From PFJX01 sp964466195 (GTDB lineage Bacteria > Pseudomonadota > Gammaproteobacteria > Burkholderiales > Thiobacillaceae), in contig CAYXMQ010000005.1 in assembly GCA_964466195.1 (NCBI GenBank), positions 62,001-126,000 on the forward strand: DNA of 64,000 nt. The letters run 5' to 3'. The notes under the pieces were generated by a model. The model worked only from the letters and a program-made list of their open reading frames with translations. It made no database searches and was not told where the DNA came from. The translations under genes and the position numbers were made by a program. Shown piece after piece: positions 43,977-52,396 of the stretch (positions within the stretch are counted from its first letter, which is position 1; each line of letters begins with the position of its first letter).

Positions 43977-44576
43977 TCAATCGACTTCCTCCCAGCCGGT
44001 GATCATCGCCTTGATATGCGAGGTCGGGGTGTGGCCGGCGGTGGTGAGGTAGACATGAACGATCAGGAAAATCAGCATCATGAACGCGGCCACGGTGTGA
44101 AAGAACGCCACCCATTCCAGCGCCAGATAGCGATCCCAGCCCCATTCGGCCCATTTGTCGAAGAAGATATAGAACCAGCCGGTGAACCAGATCAGCGGGC
44201 CGATGAACAGCATCACGCCGAGGTAGGCCAGCCGCTGCAGCGGGTTGTGCTTCTTCAGCGTGGTCGCTTTGAACGGGTGGGGGGCGTGGCTGAAGATGCC
44301 GACCGCGTAGTATTTGACCATCGCGTCGATTTTCTGCAGCGTCGGGATGTACTGTTTCCACTCACCGGTGGTGAAGTGCCAGAAGATCGCAAACACCCAC
44401 AAGCCGACCAGGGTCCAGGCGGCGAGGGTGTGGGTGTCGACCGCTTTCTCGAAGCCCAGGACCGAATAACTGCCGTGGATCTCGAAGCCGGTGATCAGCA
44501 GCATGATGATCAACAGCGCCTGCGACCAATGCCAGAACCGCTCAAAGCGCTTGAAGACGTAAATTCTTTCGCTCAT
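43977..44576 (-). CDS. Cytochrome b subunit (Ni-Fe hydrogenase/thiosulfate reductase b-type)
   Basis: A 199-residue membrane protein with four to five TM helices. Histidines suited to heme b ligation lie in FERFWHWSQALL (His16), near VDTHTLAAW and FAIFWHF, and in VAFFHTVAAFMMLIFLIVH. It resembles the cytochrome b subunits of thiosulfate reductase (PhsC) and hydrogenases, which exchange electrons with quinone. The start overlaps the octaheme gene stop by 4 bp, so the two subunits probably form one complex. Confidence 0.88.
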   Translation of the reverse strand: MSERIYVFKRFERFWHWSQALLIIMLLITGFEIHGSYSVLGFEKAVDTHTLAAWTLVGLWVFAIFWHFTTGEWKQYIPTLQKIDAMVKYYAVGIFSHAPHPFKATTLKKHNPLQRLAYLGVMLFIGPLIWFTGWFYIFFDKWAEWGWDRYLALEWVAFFHTVAAFMMLIFLIVHVYLTTAGHTPTSHIKAMITGWEEVD

Positions 44577-46153
44577 GGCTGCTCTCGCTTGCTGGCGAAA
44601 TAGAGACGGCCGCCGCCGTGGCCCAATACGCCCAGGAAGGTCAGGCCGGCCAGTCCCCAGCCAATCCGGTCCAGGAGCAGGTTGCGATGATGGCTGGGCA
44701 TGTAAATGCCGGGAAGGTTGGCGAGGCGGCTTTCTGCGGCATGACAGTCAACGCAGCCCAGCGCTTCTTTCTTGGACGCCACCATATGGGTGATCGGCCA
44801 GGTCATCTCGGTATTGATGAAGTCTATCTTGCCGGAGAAGGGTTGCTCGGCGGAACTCATGCCGGCGGTAATGGATTTTTCCCAGTCGAAATATTTCCAG
44901 TAGGCAGTGTTGCCGTCGCCTGCGGTATGCGGCTTGACCAGGGTCTTGTTGACCGGGTCATAGGGCTGCTTGCCGCGCATGACCTTGACCGGCCAGATCA
45001 GCGACTTGCCGTCGTCGGGGCCGCCTTCGAACCAGTTGACCGGCACGACGCGGGTATTGTCGATCTTGTCGTTGAGCAGCGTGTAGTTGACCTTGCCGTT
45101 GAACCATTTGTATTCGGGCACGACATTGGTGGCCACCACGAAGTCGCCTTTCTTGGTGTCGTAGATGACGTTGCCTTTCTTGTCCTTGATGGTCATCGGC
45201 TTGCCGTCCTTGCCCAGTTTGCCGGCGGTTGACCAATCCCAGGACAGTTTTGTGACGATGCCGCCGCGGGCGAATTTCGGGATATGGCAGGTCTGGCAGG
45301 CGATCTTGCTGGCATGGCTATTCAGACGAGCGACCTTGTGCGCGGCGTTGCCATGGCAGGACTGGCAGGTGGCCGGGTTGCGGCCGTCGTTCCTGCCGCG
45401 CATCTGCTTGCCCTTGTCGTCCCTTGCGGTGGGGGCGTAGCGACTGCCCGGCACCGCATGGCCGTCGGTCTGGTGGCAGGTTGCGCAGGTGAAGTCGAGT
45501 CCGGTCACATCCATATGAATGTCCACGTTCGCCTCGGGTGCAGCCAGCGAACTGTCCATGTCGCCATGCTTGACGCCGTCGCCGCCGCCGCCTGAAAAGT
45601 GGCAGGCGCCGCAAGTGTCGCGGCTGGTCTTGGCAACGCTTTGGGCGACTTTTTTCAGGTCCACGGGCTTGACGAGCTTGCCGGAGCCCGGTGGGAATTC
45701 CATTTCCTTGAGCGGCGGGTGCCCGGCCAGACCCGGCTGCTTGCGATATTTTCCCGAGGTATCGTGGCAGATCAGGCAGTCGACGTTTTCTTCCTGGCTG
45801 AAATCGAAACTCTTGTCCTTCCATCCATAGCCGGCGTGGCAGGTCGTGCAGAAAGGGTAGTTAGCCTCGATGGAGACGCAGAAGTTGTTCAGAACATGCT
45901 TCTTGCCGAGTTTTTGCTGGGTGGCGGGGTTGAGGTATTCCCAGGTCCAATGGGGCGTTTTCATGACCTGTTTGGCTGCCTCGGTATGGCACGTGAGACA
46001 GGCGCGGGTAACTTCCGGACCGGACTTGAAGTCCTGCTGCAGTTCCTTGAATTGGCTGTGATCCGCTGTGGAGGCCCATGCTGTAATACCAAACAGGGCC
46101 AGACAACTGGCAAAAAAGACGCTGACCAACCACCTATAGTGCTGAGAATGCAT
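44573..46153 (-). CDS. Tetrathionate-reductase-family octaheme cytochrome c
   Basis: A 526-residue protein with a signal peptide (about 1 to 28) and eight CxxCH sites with first cysteines at 52, 102, 126, 181, 223, 263, 286 and 467. The long gap between hemes 7 and 8 and the overall layout match the OTR family, which can reduce tetrathionate, nitrite and hydroxylamine in vitro. A C-terminal TM helix (about 491 to 512) should anchor it to the membrane beside the cytochrome b encoded next. An AT-rich stretch at 46193-46220 may hold the promoter. The physiological substrate is unproven for the family; the adjacent rhodanese favours a sulfur compound. Confidence 0.9.
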   Translation of the reverse strand: MHSQHYRWLVSVFFASCLALFGITAWASTADHSQFKELQQDFKSGPEVTRACLTCHTEAAKQVMKTPHWTWEYLNPATQQKLGKKHVLNNFCVSIEANYPFCTTCHAGYGWKDKSFDFSQEENVDCLICHDTSGKYRKQPGLAGHPPLKEMEFPPGSGKLVKPVDLKKVAQSVAKTSRDTCGACHFSGGGGDGVKHGDMDSSLAAPEANVDIHMDVTGLDFTCATCHQTDGHAVPGSRYAPTARDDKGKQMRGRNDGRNPATCQSCHGNAAHKVARLNSHASKIACQTCHIPKFARGGIVTKLSWDWSTAGKLGKDGKPMTIKDKKGNVIYDTKKGDFVVATNVVPEYKWFNGKVNYTLLNDKIDNTRVVPVNWFEGGPDDGKSLIWPVKVMRGKQPYDPVNKTLVKPHTAGDGNTAYWKYFDWEKSITAGMSSAEQPFSGKIDFINTEMTWPITHMVASKKEALGCVDCHAAESRLANLPGIYMPSHHRNLLLDRIGWGLAGLTFLGVLGHGGGRLYFASKREQP

Positions 46154-46215
46154 GACCCAGTCCCCTGAACGGCAAAATTACAAGCGCCAGCTATTCTAAA
46201 CTTTATTTAATACTT

Positions 46216-46485
46216 TCATACTAATTTGTCTTCTTTTTGCGCGTTCAGCAGCGCTTCTCGCAATGCGCTCGGATTCAGCTGGTAATGGCATATTTCGCGA
46301 TCGCCCAGACACAGCACCGGGATCAGCCGTCCGTAACGGGCAAGCAGATCGGGATCGCTATCGATGTCGATTTCGCGCAACCGAAAATCATGTTCCGCGT
46401 GGAATTCAAGCAGCTCATTGCGCAGGTCGTCGCACAGATGGCAGCCTGGACGATGGTAGAGGGTCAGCTCGGGCATGGCTGTCAT
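46216..46485 (-). CDS. Glutaredoxin-like thiol-disulfide protein
   Basis: An 89-residue thioredoxin-fold protein with active site PGCHLCDDL (CHLC) and the cis-Pro region LIPVLCLGDREI. It belongs to the DUF836/glutaredoxin-like group, often found between mucD and lepA in Betaproteobacteria. Here it is separated from both by about 4 and 16 kb of inserted genes. A second ATG three codons in could be used. It starts 4 bp after mnhG on the same strand. Confidence 0.85.
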   Translation of the reverse strand: MTAMPELTLYHRPGCHLCDDLRNELLEFHAEHDFRLREIDIDSDPDLLARYGRLIPVLCLGDREICHYQLNPSALREALLNAQKEDKLV

Positions 46486-46489
46486 GGCT

Positions 46490-46810
46490 TTACTTGGATG
46501 GTGGCTCCAATTTGTCGCCGACCCGCGGCAAGTTCAGATGCAGTCCCGCCTTGGCCAACAGATGCGCCGACACCGGTGCGGTGATGAACAGAAACAATGT
46601 GATCAGCACTTCATGCAGGCTGATGCCGTTGCCCTGGTGGCTGAAATGCAGCGACGACGCGATCAAAAGACAGCCCACGCCGAGTGTCGTGGCTTTGGTC
46701 GGGGCGTGCAGCCGGGTATAGAAATCGCGCAGACGCGCCAGGCCGAGGGAACCGATGAAAGTGAAACTGGCGCCGGCCAGGATCAGGAACGACAACAGAT
46801 ATTCGAGCAT
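46490..46810 (-). CDS. mnhG: Mrp antiporter subunit G (first system)
   Basis: A 106-residue membrane protein with three TM helices and the MnhG/MrpG/PhaG signature GLARLRDFYTRLHAPTKATTLG. It is the last gene of the A/B-C-D-E-F-G operon and is required for the assembled complex that exchanges cytoplasmic Na+ or K+ for protons. It lies 9 bp after mnhF. A polar C-terminal tail of about 15 residues follows the last helix. Confidence 0.93.
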   Translation of the reverse strand: MLEYLLSFLILAGASFTFIGSLGLARLRDFYTRLHAPTKATTLGVGCLLIASSLHFSHQGNGISLHEVLITLFLFITAPVSAHLLAKAGLHLNLPRVGDKLEPPSK

Positions 46811-46819
46811 GGCGAACTC

Positions 46820-47089
46820 CTATTCGATGATGTCGCCGCGCAGCAGGTACTTGCACAACGCCACGGTGCCGACAAACCCCATCAGCGCGATCAGCAGCGC
46901 CGCCTCGAAATACAGGGCGCTGCCGAGATGTATGCCGAGCAGCACCAGCAGGGCGATGGCATTCACATACAGCGTGTCCAGCGCCAGGATGCGGTCTGGC
47001 GCGCTGGGGCCGCGCAGCAGCCGCCAGAAGCTCAGCGCCACGGCGCCGGCGACCAACGTAAAGGCAATCGGAATGACCAGGTTCAACAT
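46820..47089 (-). CDS. mnhF: Mrp antiporter subunit F (first system)
   Basis: An 89-residue protein with three TM helices. The core motif RGPSAPDRILALDTLYVNAIA matches MnhF/MrpF (related to MbhB). It overlaps the end of mnhE by 7 bp. It has no known catalytic role alone and contributes to the ion-path part of the complex. Confidence 0.93.
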   Translation of the reverse strand: MLNLVIPIAFTLVAGAVALSFWRLLRGPSAPDRILALDTLYVNAIALLVLLGIHLGSALYFEAALLIALMGFVGTVALCKYLLRGDIIE

Positions 47090-47571
47090 GATTCGAACAC
47101 CTCCTTCAAGGGCGCTTCATAGCGCGTCTTGATGCTGGCCAGCACGGCTGCCGGGTCGGGCGCGTCGAGTGCATGCACCAGCAGCGTGCGCCGGTCCGGG
47201 CTGAGCTGGGCCGATAACGTGCCCGGGGTCAGGCAGATCGTATTGGCGAGAAAGCTGATGGCCAGATCACTATGCAACGCCAACGGCACTTCGATGAAGG
47301 CGGGGTGCAGCCGCTCCGGACGGCCCAGCACGCGCCAGGCCACAACCAGATTGGCCAGCACGATATCGAGTAAAACCACGGCCAGGAAGCGGACCAGCCG
47401 CCAGGGCTTGTGGATGCGGATCGTCTCCGGCCAGAAGCGCAGCGTGAACAGCGGGATCAGCCAGCCCAGCAATGCGCCGAGCAGGATATGGCCCGGCGCG
47501 ATGCTGTTGTTGAGCAGCAACCAGATTGCAGCCAGCGTAGGCGTCAACAACGGGTGGGGCAGCAAACTCAT
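47083..47571 (-). CDS. mnhE: Mrp antiporter subunit E (first system)
   Basis: A 162-residue protein with two or three TM helices followed by a cytoplasmic domain. The segment ISFLANTICLTPGTLSAQL is the conserved MnhE motif. Its start overlaps the mnhD stop by 4 bp. The C-terminus ends in ESC, beyond the usual family end. Confidence 0.92.
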   Translation of the reverse strand: MSLLPHPLLTPTLAAIWLLLNNSIAPGHILLGALLGWLIPLFTLRFWPETIRIHKPWRLVRFLAVVLLDIVLANLVVAWRVLGRPERLHPAFIEVPLALHSDLAISFLANTICLTPGTLSAQLSPDRRTLLVHALDAPDPAAVLASIKTRYEAPLKEVFESC

Positions 47572-49160
47572 GGGCGAGCTCCGAGCACGGCATGGACGTA
47601 GTGATGCGGTTGCAGCAACTGCTCGGCGGCGGCGCTGGCAAAGTCGTACAGCGGCCCGGCGGCGACGGTCAGAGCCAGCGTCAGCGCCAGCAGACCGAGT
47701 ATCGGTAACAGCGCCTGCAGCTGTTGCCAGTGCAGCACAGCCGGCAGGCGGACGCCTTCTTCCATTGGCCGGATGTGCATGAACAGCAGGCTGCCCGAAC
47801 GGGCCAGCGCGATCAGTCCGAACAATCCGCCGCTCAGCACGATGGCCATGATCCAGGGCCAGGCCGGATGCTCCAGCGCCGCCCGCAAGAGCAGAAATTT
47901 GCCGATGAAACCGGACAACGGCGGCAGGCCTGCCAGCAGGATGGCGATCACGAAGAACAGGCCGCTCAATACGGGCGCCCCGGACATGGCCGGGCCTGGC
48001 TCGAAGCGGTCGCCGAGCTCGCCGCGGCTTTGCCCGATCTGGTCAGCCAGCAGGAACAGCGCCGCCGCGGCGAAAACGGAGTGCGGCAAATAATAAATCC
48101 CTGCGGCGATGCCGGCGACGCTGCCCAGCGCGAAGGCCGTCAACAGCGTACCCACCGAAGCCACTACCAGGTAGGCGGCCTGTTCGCGCAAGTAGCGCGC
48201 CGCCAAAGCGCCGATCAGGCCGATCAGCAAGGTGGCCAACGCCAGCGGCAGCAGCCAGGGCTCGATCAGCGGGTTCATGCCCGCCGCCGGGGCGTCCCAA
48301 GGCAGGTATGGCGATCCTCCGGGGGGCAGTGAAGCATAAGGGTCCACCATGCCGCCGGCCTGGGCGCCGAAGATCAGCGTGGACATGCGCAGAATGCTGT
48401 AGGCGCCGACCTTGGTCATGATCGCGAACAGCGCCGCCACCGGCGCGCTGGTCTGGGCATAGGCGGCGGGCAGCCAGAGATACAACGGCAACAGCGCCGC
48501 CTTGAGAGCGAAAACGGCGAACAGCAGCAGGCCGGCGGCGCGCGCCGGACCCAGATTTTCCGGTGAAACGGCCGCGATCTTCTGCGCCAGATGCGCCATG
48601 TTCAGCGTACCGAACAGGCCGTACAGCGTGCCGACCGCGATCAGGAACAGCGATGAGCCGGCCAGATTGAGCACGACGTAATGCAGGCCGGCGCGGGTTT
48701 TTTGGCGGCCGCCGCCGTGCAGGATGAGGCCGTAGGAGGCCAGCAGCAGCACCTCGAAAAAGACGAACAGATTGAACAGGTCGCCGGTCAGGAACGCGCC
48801 GTTGAGGCCCATCAACTGCAACTGGAACAGGAGGTGGAAATGCCGCCCGCTGATGTCGCCGCCTCGGCAGGCGTAGAGCAGCGGAAACAGCGCCAGCAGC
48901 GCGGTAACCAGCAGCATCCAGACCGCCAGGCGGTCGGCCACCAGGACGATGCCATACGGCGCCGGCCAGTCGCCCAGCGCATAGGTCAGGATGTCGCCGC
49001 CGCTAACTGCCTGGAACAGCGCGACCGCCAGGCCGATCTGGCCCAGTACGGCGGCGACGCTGAAGGTTCGCCGCAGCGTGATGTCGGCATGCCGCAACGG
49101 CAGCAGCAGGATGCCTGCAATCAGCGGCAGCAGTATCGGCGCGATGACCAGATGGTTCAT
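47568..49160 (-). CDS. mnhD: Mrp antiporter subunit D (first system)
   Basis: A 530-residue proton-channel subunit homologous to NuoM/NuoN, with about 14 TM helices. The key TM5 Glu (FFEVLLLASYGL) and TM7 Lys (FALKAALLPLYLWLPAAY) are present, as is the TM8 Lys (IMTKVGAYSILR). The frame remains open upstream, but the ATG at 49160 gives MNHLVIAPILLPLIAG and overlaps mnhC by 4 bp. It is one of five NuoM-like proteins in the two operons. Confidence 0.93.
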   Translation of the reverse strand: MNHLVIAPILLPLIAGILLLPLRHADITLRRTFSVAAVLGQIGLAVALFQAVSGGDILTYALGDWPAPYGIVLVADRLAVWMLLVTALLALFPLLYACRGGDISGRHFHLLFQLQLMGLNGAFLTGDLFNLFVFFEVLLLASYGLILHGGGRQKTRAGLHYVVLNLAGSSLFLIAVGTLYGLFGTLNMAHLAQKIAAVSPENLGPARAAGLLLFAVFALKAALLPLYLWLPAAYAQTSAPVAALFAIMTKVGAYSILRMSTLIFGAQAGGMVDPYASLPPGGSPYLPWDAPAAGMNPLIEPWLLPLALATLLIGLIGALAARYLREQAAYLVVASVGTLLTAFALGSVAGIAAGIYYLPHSVFAAAALFLLADQIGQSRGELGDRFEPGPAMSGAPVLSGLFFVIAILLAGLPPLSGFIGKFLLLRAALEHPAWPWIMAIVLSGGLFGLIALARSGSLLFMHIRPMEEGVRLPAVLHWQQLQALLPILGLLALTLALTVAAGPLYDFASAAAEQLLQPHHYVHAVLGARP

Positions 49161-49486
49161 GCCGCGTCCTTGCCGTCGACATGGTCGCTGCCCAGCTCCG
49201 AGCGCGCCTTCAGCGCCAGCATGATGACGAAGGCGGTCATCGCGAAGCCGATGACGATGGCGGTGAGCACCAGGGCTTGCGGCAGCGGATCGGCATATCC
49301 GGGCAGGCCGGTGCCGATGACCGGCGGCCGGCCGATGCTGAGGCGGCCCATCGCGAACAGGAACAGATTGACGGCATAGGACAGGAACGTGAGCCCGAGC
49401 ACGACCGGGAAGGTGCGCGCGCGCAACATCAGATAGATGCCGCAGGCGGTCAGCACGCCGATCAGCAGCGCCAGCAGGGCTTCCAT
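49157..49486 (-). CDS. mnhC: Mrp antiporter subunit C (first system)
   Basis: A 109-residue NuoK-like protein with three TM helices. It contains LGLTFLSYAVNLFLFAMGRL and DPLPQALVLTAIVIGFAMTAF, typical of MnhC. The ATG at 49486 shares a base with the fused mnhA/B stop; the longer upstream frame overlaps mnhA and is not real. Confidence 0.93.
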   Translation of the reverse strand: MEALLALLIGVLTACGIYLMLRARTFPVVLGLTFLSYAVNLFLFAMGRLSIGRPPVIGTGLPGYADPLPQALVLTAIVIGFAMTAFVIMLALKARSELGSDHVDGKDAA

Positions 49487-52317
49487 CAGCGTCCTCCTCG
49501 CATGCGTTTGTTCTCCGGGATCGGGCAGGCGCCGGGACCGTGGCTGGCATCGTGCATCAGGCCCAGGTGGATCAGAATCAACAAGGTCGCGCCGACCACC
49601 ACCAGATAGACGCCGAGGTCGAAGGCCATCGCCGAGGCGAGCTCGAATTCGCCGACCAGCGGCCAATGCAGATGGCCGAAGGTGGAGGTCAGGAAGGGAT
49701 GGCCGAAGGCCAGAGAAGCCAGCCCGGTCAACGTCGCGATGGTCAGGCCGGCGCCGATCAGCGGGTGCATGTTGGCCGGCAGGCGCGCATGCGTCCATGC
49801 CACGCCGTTGGCCAGGTATTGCATGATCAGCGCCACGGCGGTGACCAGGCCGGCGATGAAGCCGCCGCCGGGCAGGTTGTGGCCGCGCAGCAGGATGTAG
49901 GCCGAAACCAGCAATGCCAAGGGCAGCAGCAAGCGGGTCAGCGAGGCCATGATGGCCGGGTGCATGTCCCAGTTCCAGCTGCGCCCGACATCATCACAGC
50001 CGCGTCCATCCAAGCGCAGTTTTTCCAGCATGGCGTAAATGGCCAGGCCGGCGAGAGCCAGCACGGTGATCTCGCCGAGCGTGTCGAAGCCGCGGAAGTC
50101 CACCAGGATGACGTTGACCACGTTATGGCCGCCGCCGCCGGGCACGCTGTTCTCCACGAAATAGTCGGCGATGCTGTCATAGGGCCGGGTCAGCACCGCC
50201 CAAGCCAGCGCCCCGACGCCGGCGCCGGCCAGCGTCGCCAGCACGCCATCGCGCAACCGGCGGCCGTTGCCGGATTCGGTCGGCGTGTGCTGGGGCAGGA
50301 AATACAGCGCCAGCAGCAGCAGGATGATGGTGACCACTTCGACCGAAAGCTGAGTCAGCGCCAGATCGGGCGCGGAGAACTTGACGAAGATCAGTGATAC
50401 CACTAGCCCCACCGCGCCCATCAACACCAGCGCGACGAACCGCTGGCGATGCAGCGCCAGCGCGGTCAATGCGGCGGCGATCAGTCCGGCGACGATCAGC
50501 AGACTGACGCCGTCCAGCGGCAACAGCGGCCGTGGACCGGTCAGTGGCGAGCCGGCGCCGAGCCAGCCGCTGCCCCCCAAGATCAGCGCAAACAGTACGA
50601 AGACGGCGATCAGACGTTGCAACGAGCCGACATCGAGTCGCCGGGTCAGGTTGCGCGCGAAGGCCAGCAAAGCGCCCAACAGCAGGTTGTAGACAATCCG
50701 GGCGTCGAGCCGTCCCTCCAGGCGCGCGTGCAGTTTGAACAACGGTTTGCGCCCGACATACAGCGCCGTGCCGCCCAATAACGCGATCACGCTCATCCAC
50801 AATGCCGGGTTGAAGCCATGCCAGATGGCCAGATCGTGCTCGGGCAGCGGCGCTTGCAATACCGCGGTCGCGGCCAGCGCCAGAATCGGCTCCACGGTCA
50901 GCGCCGGCAGGATGCCGACCAGCAGACACAGCGCCACCAGCACTTCCACCGGCACCTTCATCCAGCGCGGCGGCTCGTGCGGAGTGCGCGGCAGGTCGAT
51001 GGGGTCGCCGTTGAAGAACACGTCGTGGATGAAGCGCAGCGAATAGGCCACCGCGAAAATGCCGGCCACGGTCACCGCCAGCGGCAGAAACCAGCCGAAT
51101 TTCATCATCGTCGCCATGCTGGCCGCCTCGGCGAAGAACATCTCCTTCGACAGGAATCCGTTGACCAGCGGCACCCCGGCCATCGCCGCCGCGGCCACCA
51201 TCGCCAGCGTCGCGGTATACGGCATGAACTTCCACAGGCCGTTGATGCGGCGCATGTCGCGCGTACCGGTTTCGTGGTCGATGATGCCGGCGGCCATGAA
51301 CAACGATGCCTTGAAGATGGCGTGATTGATGATATGGAAAACGCCCGCCACCGCCGCCAGCGGCGTGCCGATGCCGAACAGCGTGGTGATCAGGCCGAGA
51401 TGGCTGATCGTCGAATACGCCAGCAGCCCCTTCAGATCGTGCTTGAACAGCGCGATGAAGGCGCCGCTCAACAGCGTGATCAGACCGACGCCGCCGACCA
51501 GATGCGACCATTCCCAGGTGCCCGACAAGGCCGGAAACAGCCGTGCGAGCAGGAACACGCCGGCTTTCACCATGGTGGCCGAATGCAGGTAGGCGGACAC
51601 CGGCGTCGGCGCCGCCATCGCATGCGGCAGCCAGAAATGGAACGGAAACTGCGCCGACTTGGTGAACGCGCCGAGCAGCACCAGGATCAGCGTCGGCTGA
51701 TACAGCGGATGTGCGCGGATCAGTTCGCCGGAGGCGAGCACCGTGCTCAGTTCATAACTGCCGGTGATCTCGCCCAGCAGCAGAATGCCGCCGAACAACG
51801 CCAGCCCGCCGGCGCCGGTGATCGCCAGCGCCATGCGCGCACCCTGGCGCGCTTCTTCCCGTTCCCGCCAGTAGCCGATCAGCAGAAAGGAACTGAGGCT
51901 GGTCAGCTCCCAGAAGATCAGCAGCTGGATCAGGTTTTCCGACAGCACCACACCCAGCATCGAGCCCATGAACAGCAGCAGATAGGCATACAGGCGACCC
52001 AGGCTGTCGCGTTCGGACAAGTAATAGCGGGCGTAGAGGATGACCAGCAGGCCGATGCCCAGAATCAACCCGGCGAACAGCAGGCCGAGCCCGTCGAGGC
52101 GAAAGGCCAGATTGAGCCCGACTTGCGGCAGCCACGCGATGTGTTGAATCCGCGTTTCACCGGACAACACCGGAGCGACGACGCTGGCCAGCAGTCCGCT
52201 GGCGCCCAATGTGACCAAGCCGGCGCCCCAGGCGGCGGCGAAACGGCTGCTTCGGCTGATCCAGGCGACCAGTGGCGCGCCCAAAAAGGGAAAAAGTACG
52301 GCAAGCAGCAAGGTCAT
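49486..52317 (-). CDS. mnhA: Fused Mrp antiporter subunits A and B (first system)
   Basis: A 943-residue protein. The N-terminal 500 residues are NuoL-like, with TM5 Glu (FWELTSLSSFLLIGYW) and TM7 Lys (FTKSAQFPFHFWLPHAM) in place. This is followed by the MbhD/MbhE-like region (FRGFDTLGEITVLALAGLAIY at about 770), and from about 800 by a complete MnhB domain (RGHNLPGGGFIAGLVTAVAL). Fusion of A with B marks the group-2 type of Mrp operon. It is the first gene of the operon; its start is 79 bp from the end of the second operon. Confidence 0.93.
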   Translation of the reverse strand: MTLLLAVLFPFLGAPLVAWISRSSRFAAAWGAGLVTLGASGLLASVVAPVLSGETRIQHIAWLPQVGLNLAFRLDGLGLLFAGLILGIGLLVILYARYYLSERDSLGRLYAYLLLFMGSMLGVVLSENLIQLLIFWELTSLSSFLLIGYWREREEARQGARMALAITGAGGLALFGGILLLGEITGSYELSTVLASGELIRAHPLYQPTLILVLLGAFTKSAQFPFHFWLPHAMAAPTPVSAYLHSATMVKAGVFLLARLFPALSGTWEWSHLVGGVGLITLLSGAFIALFKHDLKGLLAYSTISHLGLITTLFGIGTPLAAVAGVFHIINHAIFKASLFMAAGIIDHETGTRDMRRINGLWKFMPYTATLAMVAAAAMAGVPLVNGFLSKEMFFAEAASMATMMKFGWFLPLAVTVAGIFAVAYSLRFIHDVFFNGDPIDLPRTPHEPPRWMKVPVEVLVALCLLVGILPALTVEPILALAATAVLQAPLPEHDLAIWHGFNPALWMSVIALLGGTALYVGRKPLFKLHARLEGRLDARIVYNLLLGALLAFARNLTRRLDVGSLQRLIAVFVLFALILGGSGWLGAGSPLTGPRPLLPLDGVSLLIVAGLIAAALTALALHRQRFVALVLMGAVGLVVSLIFVKFSAPDLALTQLSVEVVTIILLLLALYFLPQHTPTESGNGRRLRDGVLATLAGAGVGALAWAVLTRPYDSIADYFVENSVPGGGGHNVVNVILVDFRGFDTLGEITVLALAGLAIYAMLEKLRLDGRGCDDVGRSWNWDMHPAIMASLTRLLLPLALLVSAYILLRGHNLPGGGFIAGLVTAVALIMQYLANGVAWTHARLPANMHPLIGAGLTIATLTGLASLAFGHPFLTSTFGHLHWPLVGEFELASAMAFDLGVYLVVVGATLLILIHLGLMHDASHGPGACPIPENKRMRGGR

Positions 52318-52396
52318 AGCCGGGTATGGAGGGAAACCGCTATTAAAGGTTCACGACATGGCATGCCGACTTGAATCGTGGGCGGAAATGGCAACT

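Noticed and set aside
50818..52374. Open frame of over 500 codons antisense to the fused MnhA/B gene
   Set aside because: Low-complexity Gln/Arg/His product with no recognisable feature, opposite a well-conserved membrane protein.
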